Shown one piece after another: positions 15,898-24,817 of a DNA stretch of 32,259 nucleotides. Where the stretch lies: assembly GCF_001434115.1 (NCBI RefSeq), contig NZ_AZDW01000038.1:1-32259 (forward strand), written 5' to 3'. Source of the stretch: Levilactobacillus zymae DSM 19395. Lineage in GTDB: Bacteria; Bacillota; Bacilli; Lactobacillales; Lactobacillaceae. A program made the position numbers and the translations under genes. Every line of letters begins with the position of its first letter. The stretch's first letter is position 1. The notes beneath the pieces were generated by a model, which searched no databases, was not told the origin of the DNA, and was given only the letters and a program-made list of their open reading frames with translations.

Positions 15898-16404
15898 TTA
15901 TTGGGTTAATCCCTTTTTCTGCGCTAAAGCTAAAAAGTCCTGTTGCCGGTCGCCGGGAACCGTCTGGGTGTACACGGTGACCCCGGCCGCCTTGAGGGCC
16001 GCTGCCGCTTGCAGGTCGGCATCGTCGGCCGCCACACTCGGCGTCAACATGGTCTTGTGGACCGTGTAGGCCAGGTTCCCGACGTTGACCCCCGTGGGCT
16101 TCAAATCGATTCCCTGGGCCACTAATTCGGCCATCTCAGGTAACGTTTCCGTCAAAATTAGCGGCCGAAAATTATCGAACCGGGCATCCCGGTAGATCTG
16201 AACCATCTTGGCCACCGTGATCACGTTGGCCTTGACCTCGGGTGGCGCGGCCTGCATGATCAGCATCTTCCGCAACTTATCGTGGGCCACCTTGTCGGAG
16301 ACCACCAGAATGCGGTTAGGCCGGACCGTCTTGGTCCACACCGTCGCCACCTGACCGTGGAGGAGCCGATTATCGACCCGGGCGAGTTGAATTGCCATTG
16401 TCAT
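15898..16404 (-). CDS. PTS mannose/fructose/sorbose family, component IIB
   Basis: 168 residues, cytosolic. The phosphorylated His lies in RVDNRLLHGQVATVW (His16 from this start), the conserved site that accepts phosphate from IIA and passes it to the sugar. The start overlaps the IIA stop codon as ATGA; another ATG two codons later is possible. Its length is normal for a separate IIB. Confidence 0.94.
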   Translation of the reverse strand: MTMAIQLARVDNRLLHGQVATVWTKTVRPNRILVVSDKVAHDKLRKMLIMQAAPPEVKANVITVAKMVQIYRDARFDNFRPLILTETLPEMAELVAQGIDLKPTGVNVGNLAYTVHKTMLTPSVAADDADLQAAAALKAAGVTVYTQTVPGDRQQDFLALAQKKGLTQ

Positions 16405-16820
16405 AATAAATCGTCATCTCCCGTGTTCGTTTGCAGATCCAGGTGCCGGATTCCCCCACGCGCCGTGCGCTCTAAGTGGGGAATCACTTCGGCTAGGGTC
16501 TGTTGTTGCAGCGCTAAGGCTTCAATCAACATGGGCAGGTTCAGCCCAGCAACTAACCCGTACTGGTCCGGATGGGCCGCTACCAATTGACTGGCCGCGT
16601 TGAACGGCGAACCACCCCAGAGATCGACCAGAAACAGCAGCTCCGTTACCGGCGCCAGCTGATCGATGGCCAAGCGATAATGACTCACTAAATCCTCAAC
16701 GCTCTCATTGGCGGCTAACGTCACAGCGGTCACGTTTTGCGCCTTTCCGAAAATCATTTCGGCACTCTGCAAAATTCCCCGGGCAAATTCACCGTGCCCG
16801 GTCACAATTATGGCCAGCAT
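16401..16820 (-). CDS. PTS mannose/fructose/sorbose family, component IIA
   Basis: 139 residues. MLAIIVTGHGEFARG contains the phosphorylated His9, and LLFLVDLWGGSPFNAAS is the second family signature. It receives phosphate from HPr and passes it to IIB. It is the first gene of the operon, preceded by AAAGGGG and an extended -10 promoter with a cre-like site. Confidence 0.95.
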   Translation of the reverse strand: MLAIIVTGHGEFARGILQSAEMIFGKAQNVTAVTLAANESVEDLVSHYRLAIDQLAPVTELLFLVDLWGGSPFNAASQLVAAHPDQYGLVAGLNLPMLIEALALQQQTLAEVIPHLERTARGGIRHLDLQTNTGDDDLL

Positions 16821-16865
16821 TCTGCCACCCCTTTGACTAGATCCTTAAATTTTTAGACTGACTTT

Positions 16866-16891
16866 AATATAGCATAAAAGAGCGGTTACAT
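16866..16891 (-). promoter_or_regulatory. Promoter and cre-like site of the mannose-type PTS operon
   Basis: Minus strand: extended -10 TGCTATATT (16874-16866). Overlapping the -35 position, 16891-16877, is ATGTAACCGCTCTTT, which matches the cre consensus at all but one fixed base. Suggests catabolite repression by CcpA. Confidence 0.5.
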
Positions 16892-16908
16892 CTACCTTCG
16901 CTCAATCC

Positions 16909-17517
16909 TTACAGGAGTTTGAGCATGTCGGCCGGCGTCAGGAAGCTCACGTCCGGGGTCAGATCCGGGTGTTTGCCGTTCCAGGCGGCCAAGCCGAATT
17001 GAACCTTAGCGGCGTGGGCGGCCTCTAAGTCGTACAGGGTGTCCCCCACGTAGACCGTACTTTGCGGGTCGGCGTGCAGCCGTTCCATGGCCAACAGGAT
17101 GCCGTCCGGAGCGGGTTTACCGTGAGCCACGTCTTCGGCGATCACCGCCTGGCTAAAGTACCCGGATAAGCCCTCGGCGACCACGTCCCGGTCGTATTCA
17201 AACCGCCGTTTGGAGGTCATGATGGCCAGTTGGGCGCCCTGATCCTTCAACGCCTGTAAGGCATCCGTCACCCCCGCATACACGGCCACGGTCGACCGGT
17301 AGTCCTGGGTCCGCGGTCCCCACAGGGCCAAGACCCGTTCCCAATCCGGGACCTTCAACCGCAATAACGCGTCCTTACTGGGAATCCCGAAGGTCGTGGC
17401 CAACTCGGCGTACGACCGTTCCATTCCCCGTTCGTGGAGGATGGCTTGGAGCGACTTGATGTACATGGCCTCCGTGTCGAGTAACGTTCCATCGATATCA
17501 AAAATAAAACTTTTCAT
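16909..17517 (-). CDS. HAD-superfamily phosphatase (phosphoglycolate phosphatase / beta-phosphoglucomutase-like)
   Basis: 202 residues from ATG 17517. All HAD motifs are present: FDIDGTLLDTE (Asp7, Asp9), the Ser/Thr motif in LAIMTSKRR, Lys in GKPAPDG and the acidic motif VYVGDTLYDLEAA. A helical cap lies between motifs one and two. Substrate unknown. I chose ATG 17517, eight bases after GAGGAG; the upstream frame to 17550 adds eleven residues unlike the family and would place the signal inside the gene. It sits between the PTS operon and a MATE gene, each with its own signals. Confidence 0.9.
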   Translation of the reverse strand: MKSFIFDIDGTLLDTEAMYIKSLQAILHERGMERSYAELATTFGIPSKDALLRLKVPDWERVLALWGPRTQDYRSTVAVYAGVTDALQALKDQGAQLAIMTSKRRFEYDRDVVAEGLSGYFSQAVIAEDVAHGKPAPDGILLAMERLHADPQSTVYVGDTLYDLEAAHAAKVQFGLAAWNGKHPDLTPDVSFLTPADMLKLL

Positions 17518-17548
17518 TTTGCAAGCTCCTCTAATCATTTTTAGCTTC

Positions 17549-17584
17549 AAAAAAGGGAAGCTGACCTTTGACGATCACCTTCCC
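17549..17584 (-). terminator. Terminator after the MATE exporter gene
   Basis: Minus-strand arms 17584-17575 and 17564-17555 (one mismatch) followed by six T residues. Confidence 0.87.
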
Positions 17585-17605
17585 TAGTGTAGCATGCTTT
17601 TAATT

Positions 17606-19036
17606 TTAAGACTCCAGCTTGGGTTGCGAATGTGGCCCCGCTGCGACCGGTGCCTCGGTGATGCCTTCTGCCGGCGTTACCTTGTCGTCCACGACATCCA
17701 CGGACCGTTGCAGGTTCCGCAGTTGCCGCACGGCCCGGATCCAGGACGGCACCAGGATGGCACACGACCCCAACCAAGCCAACGGTTCGGCGGAAACGGC
17801 CCCGGCGTACCCGAAGGCCCCGACCATAAATAGCGCGGCGAAGACCCGCATGGTCAGTTCGCCGACCCCGGCCAAGGTCGGCAGTACCCGCCGCCCCAGT
17901 CCCTGCAGGGTGTTCCGGATGATAAACAACACACTCAAGAGCAGGTAGGTACTCCCAATAATGTTGAAGTAGGTTTGCGACAATTGAATCACGTGTTCAT
18001 CGGCCGTCCCGATGATCAACGTGACCAGTGGCCGGCCAAAGAAGATGACCAAACCACCCGCTGCCACCGCAAAGGTTCCGGATAACCAGAGGGTCTTCTT
18101 GACCCCTTCCAGAATCCGACCGTACTTGGCGGCCCCGAAGTTCTGAGCCGCGAAGGTCGCCATAGTGACCCCAAACGACGACATCGGCAACGAGCAGAGT
18201 TGATCCACCTTAGACGCGGCGGTCGAAGCAGCCACCGAATCGGTCCCTAAGGAGTTCAACGCCGCCTGCATGACCATGGTCCCAATCGCGATGATGGACA
18301 ATTGAAAGCCCATTGGCATCCCGGTCGAGAAGTGGTCCCAGAGTTCCTTGACGTCGACTTTAAAGTCGTCTTTGGTGATGTGCAGCAACGGAATGGAGCG
18401 GATGATGTAGACCACACACAGTAACGAAGCAATCACTTGAGAAATCACCGTGGCCCAACCGGCCCCAGCGACGCCCATGTGAAAGACCAAAATGAAGAGA
18501 AGTTCCAAAACCACGTTGACCACGGTCCCAATGACCAGGAAGATCAGCGGTGTCCGCGAATCCCCGAGGGCGCGGATAATGTTGGATAACAGGTTAAAGG
18601 CCATCGACGCGAAGATGCCCATAAAGATGATGCTAATGAAGATACGGGCGTTGGCGAAGATGGACGCTGGCGTTTGCATTAATTTCAGGATGGGATCCAC
18701 GAAGGTCAGCGCTAAGGCCGTCAAGACGATGGTCATCAGAATCGAGATGACGATACTCGCGGCAAACGACCGCCGCACACCCTTATAATCCCGGGCACCG
18801 TAACGCGTCGCGGTCAGAATCGCCAGTCCCGCCGTCAGCCCCTGCGCAAACCCAATGATCAAGAAGTTGATGGAACCCGTGGCGCCGACCGCCGCTAAGG
18901 CCTTGACCCCTAGCGTTTGCCCGACCACCACGGTATCCGAGACGTTATATAATTGCTGAAATAAATTACCAATTAAAAGTGGAATCGTGAAGAAGAAAAT
19001 CAATTTTAAGGGATTACCCGTCGTTAAGTCGTTCAT
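17606..19036 (-). CDS. MATE family multidrug/metabolite exporter
   Basis: 476 residues with about twelve hydrophobic segments and a short charged C-terminal tail. The start (PLKLIFFFTIPLLIGNLFQQLYNVSDTVVVGQ) is the classic NorM/DinF-type opening, and the GNLFQQLYN motif is well kept. It exports organic cations or metabolites with sodium or proton counter-flow; substrate unknown. The ATG follows AAAGGAGG. A cre core sequence lies 175 bases upstream. Confidence 0.95.
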   Translation of the reverse strand: MNDLTTGNPLKLIFFFTIPLLIGNLFQQLYNVSDTVVVGQTLGVKALAAVGATGSINFLIIGFAQGLTAGLAILTATRYGARDYKGVRRSFAASIVISILMTIVLTALALTFVDPILKLMQTPASIFANARIFISIIFMGIFASMAFNLLSNIIRALGDSRTPLIFLVIGTVVNVVLELLFILVFHMGVAGAGWATVISQVIASLLCVVYIIRSIPLLHITKDDFKVDVKELWDHFSTGMPMGFQLSIIAIGTMVMQAALNSLGTDSVAASTAASKVDQLCSLPMSSFGVTMATFAAQNFGAAKYGRILEGVKKTLWLSGTFAVAAGGLVIFFGRPLVTLIIGTADEHVIQLSQTYFNIIGSTYLLLSVLFIIRNTLQGLGRRVLPTLAGVGELTMRVFAALFMVGAFGYAGAVSAEPLAWLGSCAILVPSWIRAVRQLRNLQRSVDVVDDKVTPAEGITEAPVAAGPHSQPKLES

Positions 19037-19290
19037 AGGCCGACCTCCTTTGAAATTTTTGTCTGGGGTTTTCTAACCACAGGGCTACTACTATACCGCC
19101 TTTACCCCGCTTTGTCAGAGAACTTGTCTCGCAATTTTCAGAAAAACCAGCAGACATTTTAAGTCCGTATTCTACGCTCTTACGCGGCCTTTTTAAAGGT
19201 CTCCGGGGCGTGAAAACGATTGCGTGGTGGAAATGTTATCAGTTTGTCACAATTCACCGCTAAAGACGTTTCCGGTTAATCATGACCACA
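19037..19290. other. Intergenic region upstream of the MATE gene
   Basis: No coding region. One sequence at 19211-19223 (TGAAAACGATTGC) matches the 13-base core of the cre consensus on the plus strand but not the outer W positions. I could not identify a convincing MATE promoter. Confidence 0.4.
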
Positions 19291-19322
19291 AAAAAACATC
19301 GTTACCCTTAGGTAACGATGTT
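19291..19322 (-). terminator. Terminator after tRNA-Leu
   Basis: Perfect 12-bp stem (19295-19306 with 19311-19322), loop of four, followed on the minus strand by seven T-rich bases. Confidence 0.92.
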
Positions 19323-19330
19323 AAGTAAGA

Positions 19331-19415
19331 TGCGGCCAAGAAGATTCGAACTTCCACCGGGATTACCCCGACAAGATCCTTAATCTTGCGCGTCTGCCAA
19401 TTCCGCCATGGCCGC
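19331..19415 (-). tRNA. tRNA-Leu, anticodon AAG
   Basis: 85-nt tRNA with a long variable arm. Acceptor GCGGCCA (19415-19409) pairs with TGGCCGC, discriminator A at 19331, D-arm of the leucine type, T-loop TTCGAAT. The anticodon stem CAAGA/TCTTG encloses loop TTAAGGA, giving anticodon AAG with G37, which reads CUU and, if A34 is edited to inosine, CUC and CUA. CCA is not encoded. Confidence 0.93.
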
Positions 19416-19496
19416 ATTAACTCACAAGAAATAGTATACCAAACCAAAAAGGTCGCCGCAACATCTTTTGTGAGTTATTTTCAGGTTTTTTCAAAA

Positions 19497-20381
19497 TTAA
19501 GCGTCGGTCAGCACGGTCGCTCCGTCCTTGTCCAACGGAATGATCCGCAAACTACCAGGTAGATCCTGGGCCGTTAACTTATTCCGCAACAGCGTTAACT
19601 TGGCCGAAGATCCCATGGTCACCACGGTCGGTCCGGAGCCACTCAGATAGGTCCCGGTAATGCCCAGGTCGTGGGCCGTATCCCGAATTAAGTTTAATTC
19701 CGGTACCAGTTGCGAACGGGCCTGTTCGTGGAACTCGTCGCGCTCGATCATCCGGGCGGCTAAGTCCCAGTTTTTTTCTAACAAGGCGGCCACCAACACG
19801 TTGGCCACACTGCTGGCGTGGACCGCCGTGTGAAAGTCGACCTGCTTCGGTAAGGCCGCGCGACTCTTATCGGCCAACAACCGCTGAGCGGGAATGAAGA
19901 CTAGCGCCGAAAAGTCGGGTAACGGTAACTTTAACGCGTCGGCCTGACCAGTCTCGTCCACCGTCGCCACGGCGGCTTGTCCCAATAGGGCCGGGGCAAC
20001 GTTATCCAGCGCGCCGCCTAGTTTGACCGCCCAGTTCAATTGGTCGGCAATGCTCAGGTCCATTTCGCCCAATTCGTTAGCGATTTTAATGCCCGCGATG
20101 ATGGCACTCGTCGAACTGCCCAGTCCCCGGGAGACCGGAATATCCGACATCACCGTTAACTGGTGGGGTTTGAGCTTGTCGTTGACCTTCAGGGCCGTTT
20201 GGACCATCAGGTTGTGCTCGTCACGGGGGATTTCCGTGCCCAGTGCGTGGTTGACCCGCCACTGTTCGGTTTTTTCTTCGATAATGACGGTGAGATACAG
20301 GTGCAATGCAGCGCCAATTGAATCGATCCCGGGGCCCAGGTTAGCGGCCGTCGCGGGAACGCGAATGATTGTCTTCCCCAT
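19497..20381 (-). CDS. thrB: Homoserine kinase
   Basis: GHMP-kinase family enzyme that phosphorylates homoserine in threonine synthesis. 294 residues, the usual length. Visible: N-terminal VPATAANLGPGIDSIG, the ATP-binding loop PVSRGLGSSTSA (about residue 85-96) and the C-terminal GTYLSGSGPTVV. The ATG is preceded by AAGGAGGG. hom and thrC are not adjacent, so the pathway genes must lie elsewhere or be incomplete. It follows the SprT-like gene with a 15-base gap and is probably co-transcribed with it. Confidence 0.96.
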   Translation of the reverse strand: MGKTIIRVPATAANLGPGIDSIGAALHLYLTVIIEEKTEQWRVNHALGTEIPRDEHNLMVQTALKVNDKLKPHQLTVMSDIPVSRGLGSSTSAIIAGIKIANELGEMDLSIADQLNWAVKLGGALDNVAPALLGQAAVATVDETGQADALKLPLPDFSALVFIPAQRLLADKSRAALPKQVDFHTAVHASSVANVLVAALLEKNWDLAARMIERDEFHEQARSQLVPELNLIRDTAHDLGITGTYLSGSGPTVVTMGSSAKLTLLRNKLTAQDLPGSLRIIPLDKDGATVLTDA

Positions 20382-20396
20382 AAAATCATACCCTCC

Positions 20397-20882
20397 TTAA
20401 GTCTCTTGTGGTCGGTTCACGGCCCACACGGTACCTTGCCGGCGTAACCGACCGTGACAGCGCCCACAAACTAGCTTGGTCACGTCGATACGCCGCAACC
20501 GGTAGTAGCGTTGTTGGCAATGGCTGCACACGTACACCTGCCACTGGCGCGGCTGAACCGCCCGGGTTTTCGGAGCCGGCGCATAACGTAAGCCCCCCAC
20601 CTGCGCCAACAGCGTTTGAAACGCCTTGGTTCGGTGTTGCCCGGATTGCCCCGCCAAGTGCAGGTGGTAGTGGCACAGCTCGTGCTTGATGACCCCCACC
20701 AAGGTGGCCCGGTCGTGCTCGGTCAACATCTTGGGGTTGATCTCAAGATTGTGATCTCTTAACCGGTAACGCCCCCCCGTAGTCCGGAGGCGCGCGTTAA
20801 ACGTGGCCCGGTGTCGAAATGGTCGACCGAAGTCGGTCTGTGAGATCTGTTCCACCAACTGTTGCAATTCGGCAGTCGTCAT
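20397..20882 (-). CDS. SprT-like zinc metalloprotease-fold protein
   Basis: 161 residues from ATG 20882. The zincin motif HELCHYHLH (His67, Glu68, His71) is intact, and a C-terminal zinc ribbon CSHC...CGRC (about 123-147) follows, giving the SprT/Spartan-like domain order. Bacterial members are uncharacterised (Bacillus YdcK-like); the related eukaryotic protein cleaves DNA-protein crosslinks. I moved the start from 20900 to 20882 because AAGGGAG lies at the correct distance from the second ATG. The protein is very basic near its end, consistent with nucleic-acid contact. Confidence 0.88.
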   Translation of the reverse strand: MTTAELQQLVEQISQTDFGRPFRHRATFNARLRTTGGRYRLRDHNLEINPKMLTEHDRATLVGVIKHELCHYHLHLAGQSGQHRTKAFQTLLAQVGGLRYAPAPKTRAVQPRQWQVYVCSHCQQRYYRLRRIDVTKLVCGRCHGRLRRQGTVWAVNRPQET

Positions 20883-20960
20883 CCGACCTACTCCCTTCAT
20901 GATACCACCGTTAAGCCCAGAAAAGGTCGAGACCCGCGTCCCAACCTTCCAGTTTGTTTC

Positions 20961-21395
20961 CTATTGCACACTCATCATGATGCGTTGGGTCGCCGCGGTC
21001 ACCTTACCCATGGCATTTTCCTGGGTCTTTTCGGCCGCATCGAAAGCCGCTTGGTCCACCGCTTGTTGCGCCGCATCGATACTGTCGGTCATGGCTTGGC
21101 AGCCTTCCGTGTAGGTCCGGTAAGCGGCGACTAAGGCCTTGTGCTTTCCCAGGATGCGGACGGGCGCCGTGGCTTTTTGTAACTGGTTGAGCTTGTCAAC
21201 GTAGCTGGTCGTCCCGGCCTGAAAGTGCGCCTTGATCTGCGCCAGCTCGTCCGTTGAGAGGTCACCCACGGTCCCGGCGTCTAGCGCCTTCCGCAGAGTT
21301 TCAAAGTCGGTGTTCATCTCACCGGCTTCGTCTTCCGTTCCCTGTAAGACCCGGGATAGGGCCCCGATGTACGCGTTCATGTTATTTTTTCGCAT
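20961..21395 (-). CDS. Conserved small helical protein of the NAD salvage cluster, function unknown
   Basis: 144 residues, acidic and Ala/Gln-rich, predicted almost wholly helical with two or three long heptad-like segments (about 35-75 and 90-140); no signal peptide, membrane segment or known catalytic motif. It starts 14 bases after the nadE stop codon, with GGAGG seven bases before ATG 21395, so it is translated with pncB and nadE. I do not recognise the family. The position hints at a link with NAD metabolism, but operon passengers are common. Confidence 0.8.
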   Translation of the reverse strand: MRKNNMNAYIGALSRVLQGTEDEAGEMNTDFETLRKALDAGTVGDLSTDELAQIKAHFQAGTTSYVDKLNQLQKATAPVRILGKHKALVAAYRTYTEGCQAMTDSIDAAQQAVDQAAFDAAEKTQENAMGKVTAATQRIMMSVQ

Positions 21396-21408
21396 TGAAT
21401 TGCCTCCG

Positions 21409-22242
21409 TTAATTGGCTTGCCAGAACGTATCGTAAACGTTGACTGGCAAGTGTCGTTTGTGCGCCGTCTTGCGGTACCAGGATTCGATCTTTTCGGCCG
21501 CCGCCGTGGCCACCGACTTCCCTTCCAAGTAATCGTCGATTTCCGCGTACCGGACGCCTAGCGCCGCCTCATCGGGCAACGCTGGCCGGTCGTCTTCCAG
21601 GTCGGCCGTGGGCACCTTCTGGTACAGGTGCTTGGGGGCGCCTAAGAAGGTTAACATTGCGGCCCCTTGACGTTTGTCTAACCGCCACAGGGGGCAGATA
21701 TCGGCGCCGCCATCCCCGTACTTGGTGTAAAAGCCAGTGACGGCTTCGGCCGCGTGATCGGTCCCGACCACGGCACCGGCCCGCGCGCCCGCAATGGCGT
21801 ACTGGGCGATCATCCGTTGCCGGGCCTTGATGTTCCCCTTGTTAAAGTCGCTGACCGTGTCGGCGTTGGCCGTTACGGCCGCTTCCATGGCATCGGTCGC
21901 GGGCTGAATGTTCACCCGTTGGACCTCGTCGGCGCCCATGAAGTCAATCGCCGCCATCGCGTCGGCTTCGTCGGCCTGTTCGCCGTACGGCAACCGCACC
22001 GCGATGAATTTATAGGCGTCATCCCCGGTCTCGCGCCGTAATTCGGTCACGGCCTGTTCACACAGGGCGCCGGCCAACGTGGAATCTTGGCCACCGGAAA
22101 TCCCCAGCACTAGGGTCTGCATGAACGCGTAGTGCCGCAGGTAGTCCTTTAAGAAGTCCACGCTCCGGCGAATCTCGGTCTCCGGGTCGATCGTGGGTTG
22201 AACCTTTAACGCTTCAATAATCTCTTTTTGCATCTCACGCAT
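21409..22242 (-). CDS. nadE: Ammonia-dependent NAD synthetase
   Basis: Last step of NAD synthesis: deamido-NAD plus ammonia plus ATP. 277 residues, the standard ammonia-dependent length with no glutaminase domain. The PP-loop [13 protein letters not shown] (Ser49-Ser54) is intact, and [26 protein letters not shown] is the diagnostic block. ATG 22242 follows GAGGGGG by eight bases. It is downstream of pncB (31-base gap), so the cell salvages nicotinate to NAD with nadD encoded elsewhere. Confidence 0.97.
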   Translation of the reverse strand: MREMQKEIIEALKVQPTIDPETEIRRSVDFLKDYLRHYAFMQTLVLGISGGQDSTLAGALCEQAVTELRRETGDDAYKFIAVRLPYGEQADEADAMAAIDFMGADEVQRVNIQPATDAMEAAVTANADTVSDFNKGNIKARQRMIAQYAIAGARAGAVVGTDHAAEAVTGFYTKYGDGGADICPLWRLDKRQGAAMLTFLGAPKHLYQKVPTADLEDDRPALPDEAALGVRYAEIDDYLEGKSVATAAAEKIESWYRKTAHKRHLPVNVYDTFWQAN

Positions 22243-22273
22243 GGTGAATGCCCCCTCATCTGCTGATTCGTGC

Positions 22274-23740
22274 CTATTCGGGCATTTTTTGCACGTAATT
22301 GTGAATTTGTTTGATAATGGCCATCTTCTGATCCCAACATTTCTGGGAGAGGTCGACCGGATACTTCTGCGGATTCAAGTCCCGCTTGTATTCGGGCCAC
22401 AGGTTGGCTAACGCGCCCCGGCAACGGTCCCGTACCGCCGAGAGACTTGGCAACTTGTAGACTAATTTACCGTCTTCAAAGATGGACTGCAAAATCGGCC
22501 GGGCGATGAAGTCGGAGACCGTCTTACTGATGTAGGTGAAGCTCGGGTGGAACATGTACAGGGCGTCTTCGTTACGCGGATCTTCGCTGACCAAAGCCAC
22601 GTAGTCCCCTTCCGTCTTGCCGTCCGTCTTCTTGGTGATCCGCCAAACCTGCTTCTTGCCCGGCGTGGTGACCTTTTCGGCGTTGTTGGACAACTTGATG
22701 GTCGGTTGCATCTGCCCCTGGTCGTCTTCAATGGCGACCATCTTGTAGACCGCCCCCAAAGCGGGTTGGTCGAAGGCCGTGATCAACTTGGTTCCGATGC
22801 CCCACACGTCGATCTTGGCGTCCTGCATCTTCAGACTTTGAATGGTCTTTTCGTCCAGATCGTTAGAGGCAAAGATCTTGGCGTTCGGGAAACCGGCTTC
22901 GTCGAGCTTTTGCCGGACCCGCTTGGACAGGTAGGCCATGTCCCCGGAATCGATGCGGACCCCTTGGAAATTAATCTTATCGCCCATTTCTTGCGCCACC
23001 TTGATGGCGTTGGGGACCCCACTACGCAGGGTATCGTAGGTATCAACTAAGAACACACAGTCGCGGTGCGTTTGAGCGTAGGCCGTAAAGGCGTCGTAAT
23101 CGTTGCCGTAGGTCTGCACCAGCGCGTGGGCGTGGGTTCCACTGATGGGAATCCCAAAGAGCTTGCCGGCCCGTACGTTCGACGTGGCGTCAAAGCCCCC
23201 GATGTAGGCGGCCCGGGTCCCCCAGATGGCGGCGTCGAATTCCTGAGCCCGCCGCGTCCCAAATTCCATAAGCGCGTCGTCGCCGGCCACGGAACGAATC
23301 CGGGCGGCCTTGGTGGCAATCAGCGTTTGGTAGTTCAAGATGTTTAAGATGGCGGTCTCGACTAATTGACAGTCGGCTAACGGCCCTTCGACCTGTAAAA
23401 TGGGTTCGTGGGCGTAGACCAACTCGCCTTCGACGGCCGAACGAATCGAACCAGTGAATTTAAAGTTGGCTAAGTACGTCAAAAATTCTTCGGAATACTC
23501 TTCAGCTTCCCGTAAGTAATCAATATCGGTTTGGGAAAAATGTAAATTTTGGATATAATGGACAACGTGTTCCAATCCCGCATAAACGGCATACCCGTTA
23601 TGAAACGGCATGTCACGGAAGAACACTTCAAAGACGGCGTGCTTTTGAGCGATGCCTTCTTCAAAGTAGGTCTGGATCATGTTGATCTGATAGGCATCCG
23701 TATGGAGCGTATAGCTGTCGTCAGGATACAAGTTCGTCAT
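22274..23740 (-). CDS. pncB: Nicotinate phosphoribosyltransferase
   Basis: Converts nicotinate and PRPP to nicotinate mononucleotide, the entry to NAD salvage. 488 residues. Family blocks are visible: [17 protein letters not shown] near the start, EFGTRRAQ, the phosphorylatable His in [14 protein letters not shown], and [14 protein letters not shown]. Gram-positive length (about 480-490) rather than the shorter E. coli form. First gene of a pncB-nadE-small protein operon, which fits a nicotinate-requiring lactobacillus. A palindrome overlaps the probable promoter. Confidence 0.97.
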   Translation of the reverse strand: MTNLYPDDSYTLHTDAYQINMIQTYFEEGIAQKHAVFEVFFRDMPFHNGYAVYAGLEHVVHYIQNLHFSQTDIDYLREAEEYSEEFLTYLANFKFTGSIRSAVEGELVYAHEPILQVEGPLADCQLVETAILNILNYQTLIATKAARIRSVAGDDALMEFGTRRAQEFDAAIWGTRAAYIGGFDATSNVRAGKLFGIPISGTHAHALVQTYGNDYDAFTAYAQTHRDCVFLVDTYDTLRSGVPNAIKVAQEMGDKINFQGVRIDSGDMAYLSKRVRQKLDEAGFPNAKIFASNDLDEKTIQSLKMQDAKIDVWGIGTKLITAFDQPALGAVYKMVAIEDDQGQMQPTIKLSNNAEKVTTPGKKQVWRITKKTDGKTEGDYVALVSEDPRNEDALYMFHPSFTYISKTVSDFIARPILQSIFEDGKLVYKLPSLSAVRDRCRGALANLWPEYKRDLNPQKYPVDLSQKCWDQKMAIIKQIHNYVQKMPE

Positions 23741-23800
23741 AATGGATTTTACTCTCCTTAGCTAGGTTTCAGCGTTGCAACTTGCGTTAACTGTTTCATT

Positions 23801-23826
23801 TTAGCATGAAACCGGTTCATTATACT
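23801..23826 (-). promoter_or_regulatory. Probable pncB promoter with overlapping palindrome
   Basis: Minus strand: TATAAT (23824-23819) runs into ATGAACCGGTTTCAT (23820-23806), a near-palindrome; an extended -10 TGCTAAAAT lies next to it. The palindrome misses the cre consensus by one fixed base on the plus strand. It may be a CcpA, NiaR-like or other repressor site; I cannot tell which. Confidence 0.4.
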
Positions 23827-23979
23827 TATTTTCCATAGTAACAGAAACAAAAATCTCAGCCCACTAACCCGGCTTATAAATTAAATGATAGCAAAGTCTG
23901 GCGTTCGCTGCCGGAAATCGCCAATTTTTGTGGTAGATTTTAAGGTCACCCGACCTTCACTTGGAAAGGAAGTTCTGCT

Positions 23980-24717
23980 ATGTCCTCAACGTTTCCGACC
24001 GTTACGGTCCTCGACATCCCCTTTATTAACACCACCACCGCGCAATTCACGGCGGCCGTGCAACGCCGCATCGTGCAGCAGCAAAACACCTTCGTGGTGA
24101 CCGCCAACCCCGAGATCGTCATGTACGCCCACGATCACCCGGACTACCGGGACGTGCTTCAATCGGCGGACTACGTGACCCCCGATGGCATCGGCATCTT
24201 GAACGGTGCCCAGATTTTAGGCGACCCCCTGCCCGAGCGCATCACCGGTTTCGACACCCTCCAGGCCCTGCTCCAATGGGGCAGCGACCAGCACCGGTCG
24301 GCCTACTTGGTGGGCGCTAAACCCGAAGTGATTGCTCGGTTGAAAACCATCCTGCCACAACGTTACCCCGGTCTCAATATCGTGGGGCTTCGTGACGGGT
24401 ATTTCCAAGATGCCCAGGCCGTCGCCGACGACATCGCGGCCCAAGCACCGGACATGGTCTTCGCCGCTTTGGGCTTTCCCAAGCAGGAACAGTTCATCGC
24501 GACCTACCGGCACACCACGCACGGCCTGTGGATGGGCGTGGGTGGCAGTTTCGACGTCTTAGCGGGCACGGTGGCCCGGGCGCCAGAGTTCTGGCAGAAA
24601 CACCACCTGGAGTGGTTCTACCGCACGGTCAAAGAACCCAAGCGCCTGAAACGCATCGCGGTCATTCCCCACTACCTACGTCTGGTCAAGCAACAGGCCA
24701 AACGCCAAAGATCCTAA
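23980..24717 (+). CDS. tagA: WecG/TagA/CpsF family glycosyltransferase (ManNAc transferase)
   Basis: 245 residues. GT26 family: NTFVVTANPEIVMYAHDHPDYRDVLQSADYVTPDGIGIL near the start and GFPKQEQFI toward the end are the family signatures. TagA adds N-acetylmannosamine to undecaprenyl-PP-GlcNAc, the first committed step of the wall teichoic acid linkage unit, at the inner membrane face. ATG 23980 follows AAAGGAAG. It stands alone, divergent from pncB and with its own terminator. Other tag/tar genes are not in the window. Confidence 0.92.
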   Translation: MSSTFPTVTVLDIPFINTTTAQFTAAVQRRIVQQQNTFVVTANPEIVMYAHDHPDYRDVLQSADYVTPDGIGILNGAQILGDPLPERITGFDTLQALLQWGSDQHRSAYLVGAKPEVIARLKTILPQRYPGLNIVGLRDGYFQDAQAVADDIAAQAPDMVFAALGFPKQEQFIATYRHTTHGLWMGVGGSFDVLAGTVARAPEFWQKHHLEWFYRTVKEPKRLKRIAVIPHYLRLVKQQAKRQRS

Positions 24718-24732
24718 ATAGGCCCTCTTAAT

Positions 24733-24779
24733 GTAAAAGTGACCATTATTCCAAATTCGGGAATAATGGTCACTTTTAC
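24733..24779. terminator. Bidirectional terminator between tagA and nagR
   Basis: Perfect 20-bp inverted repeat (24733-24752 with 24760-24779) between convergent genes. Confidence 0.88.
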
Positions 24780-24817
24780 GTTCAACGGCGCAAACTGCCC
24801 GGGTACGCGGTTGCGTG

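Noticed and set aside
22547-23050. Plus-strand open frame of 167 codons inside pncB
   Set aside because: Antisense shadow of a well-conserved gene; no start signals.
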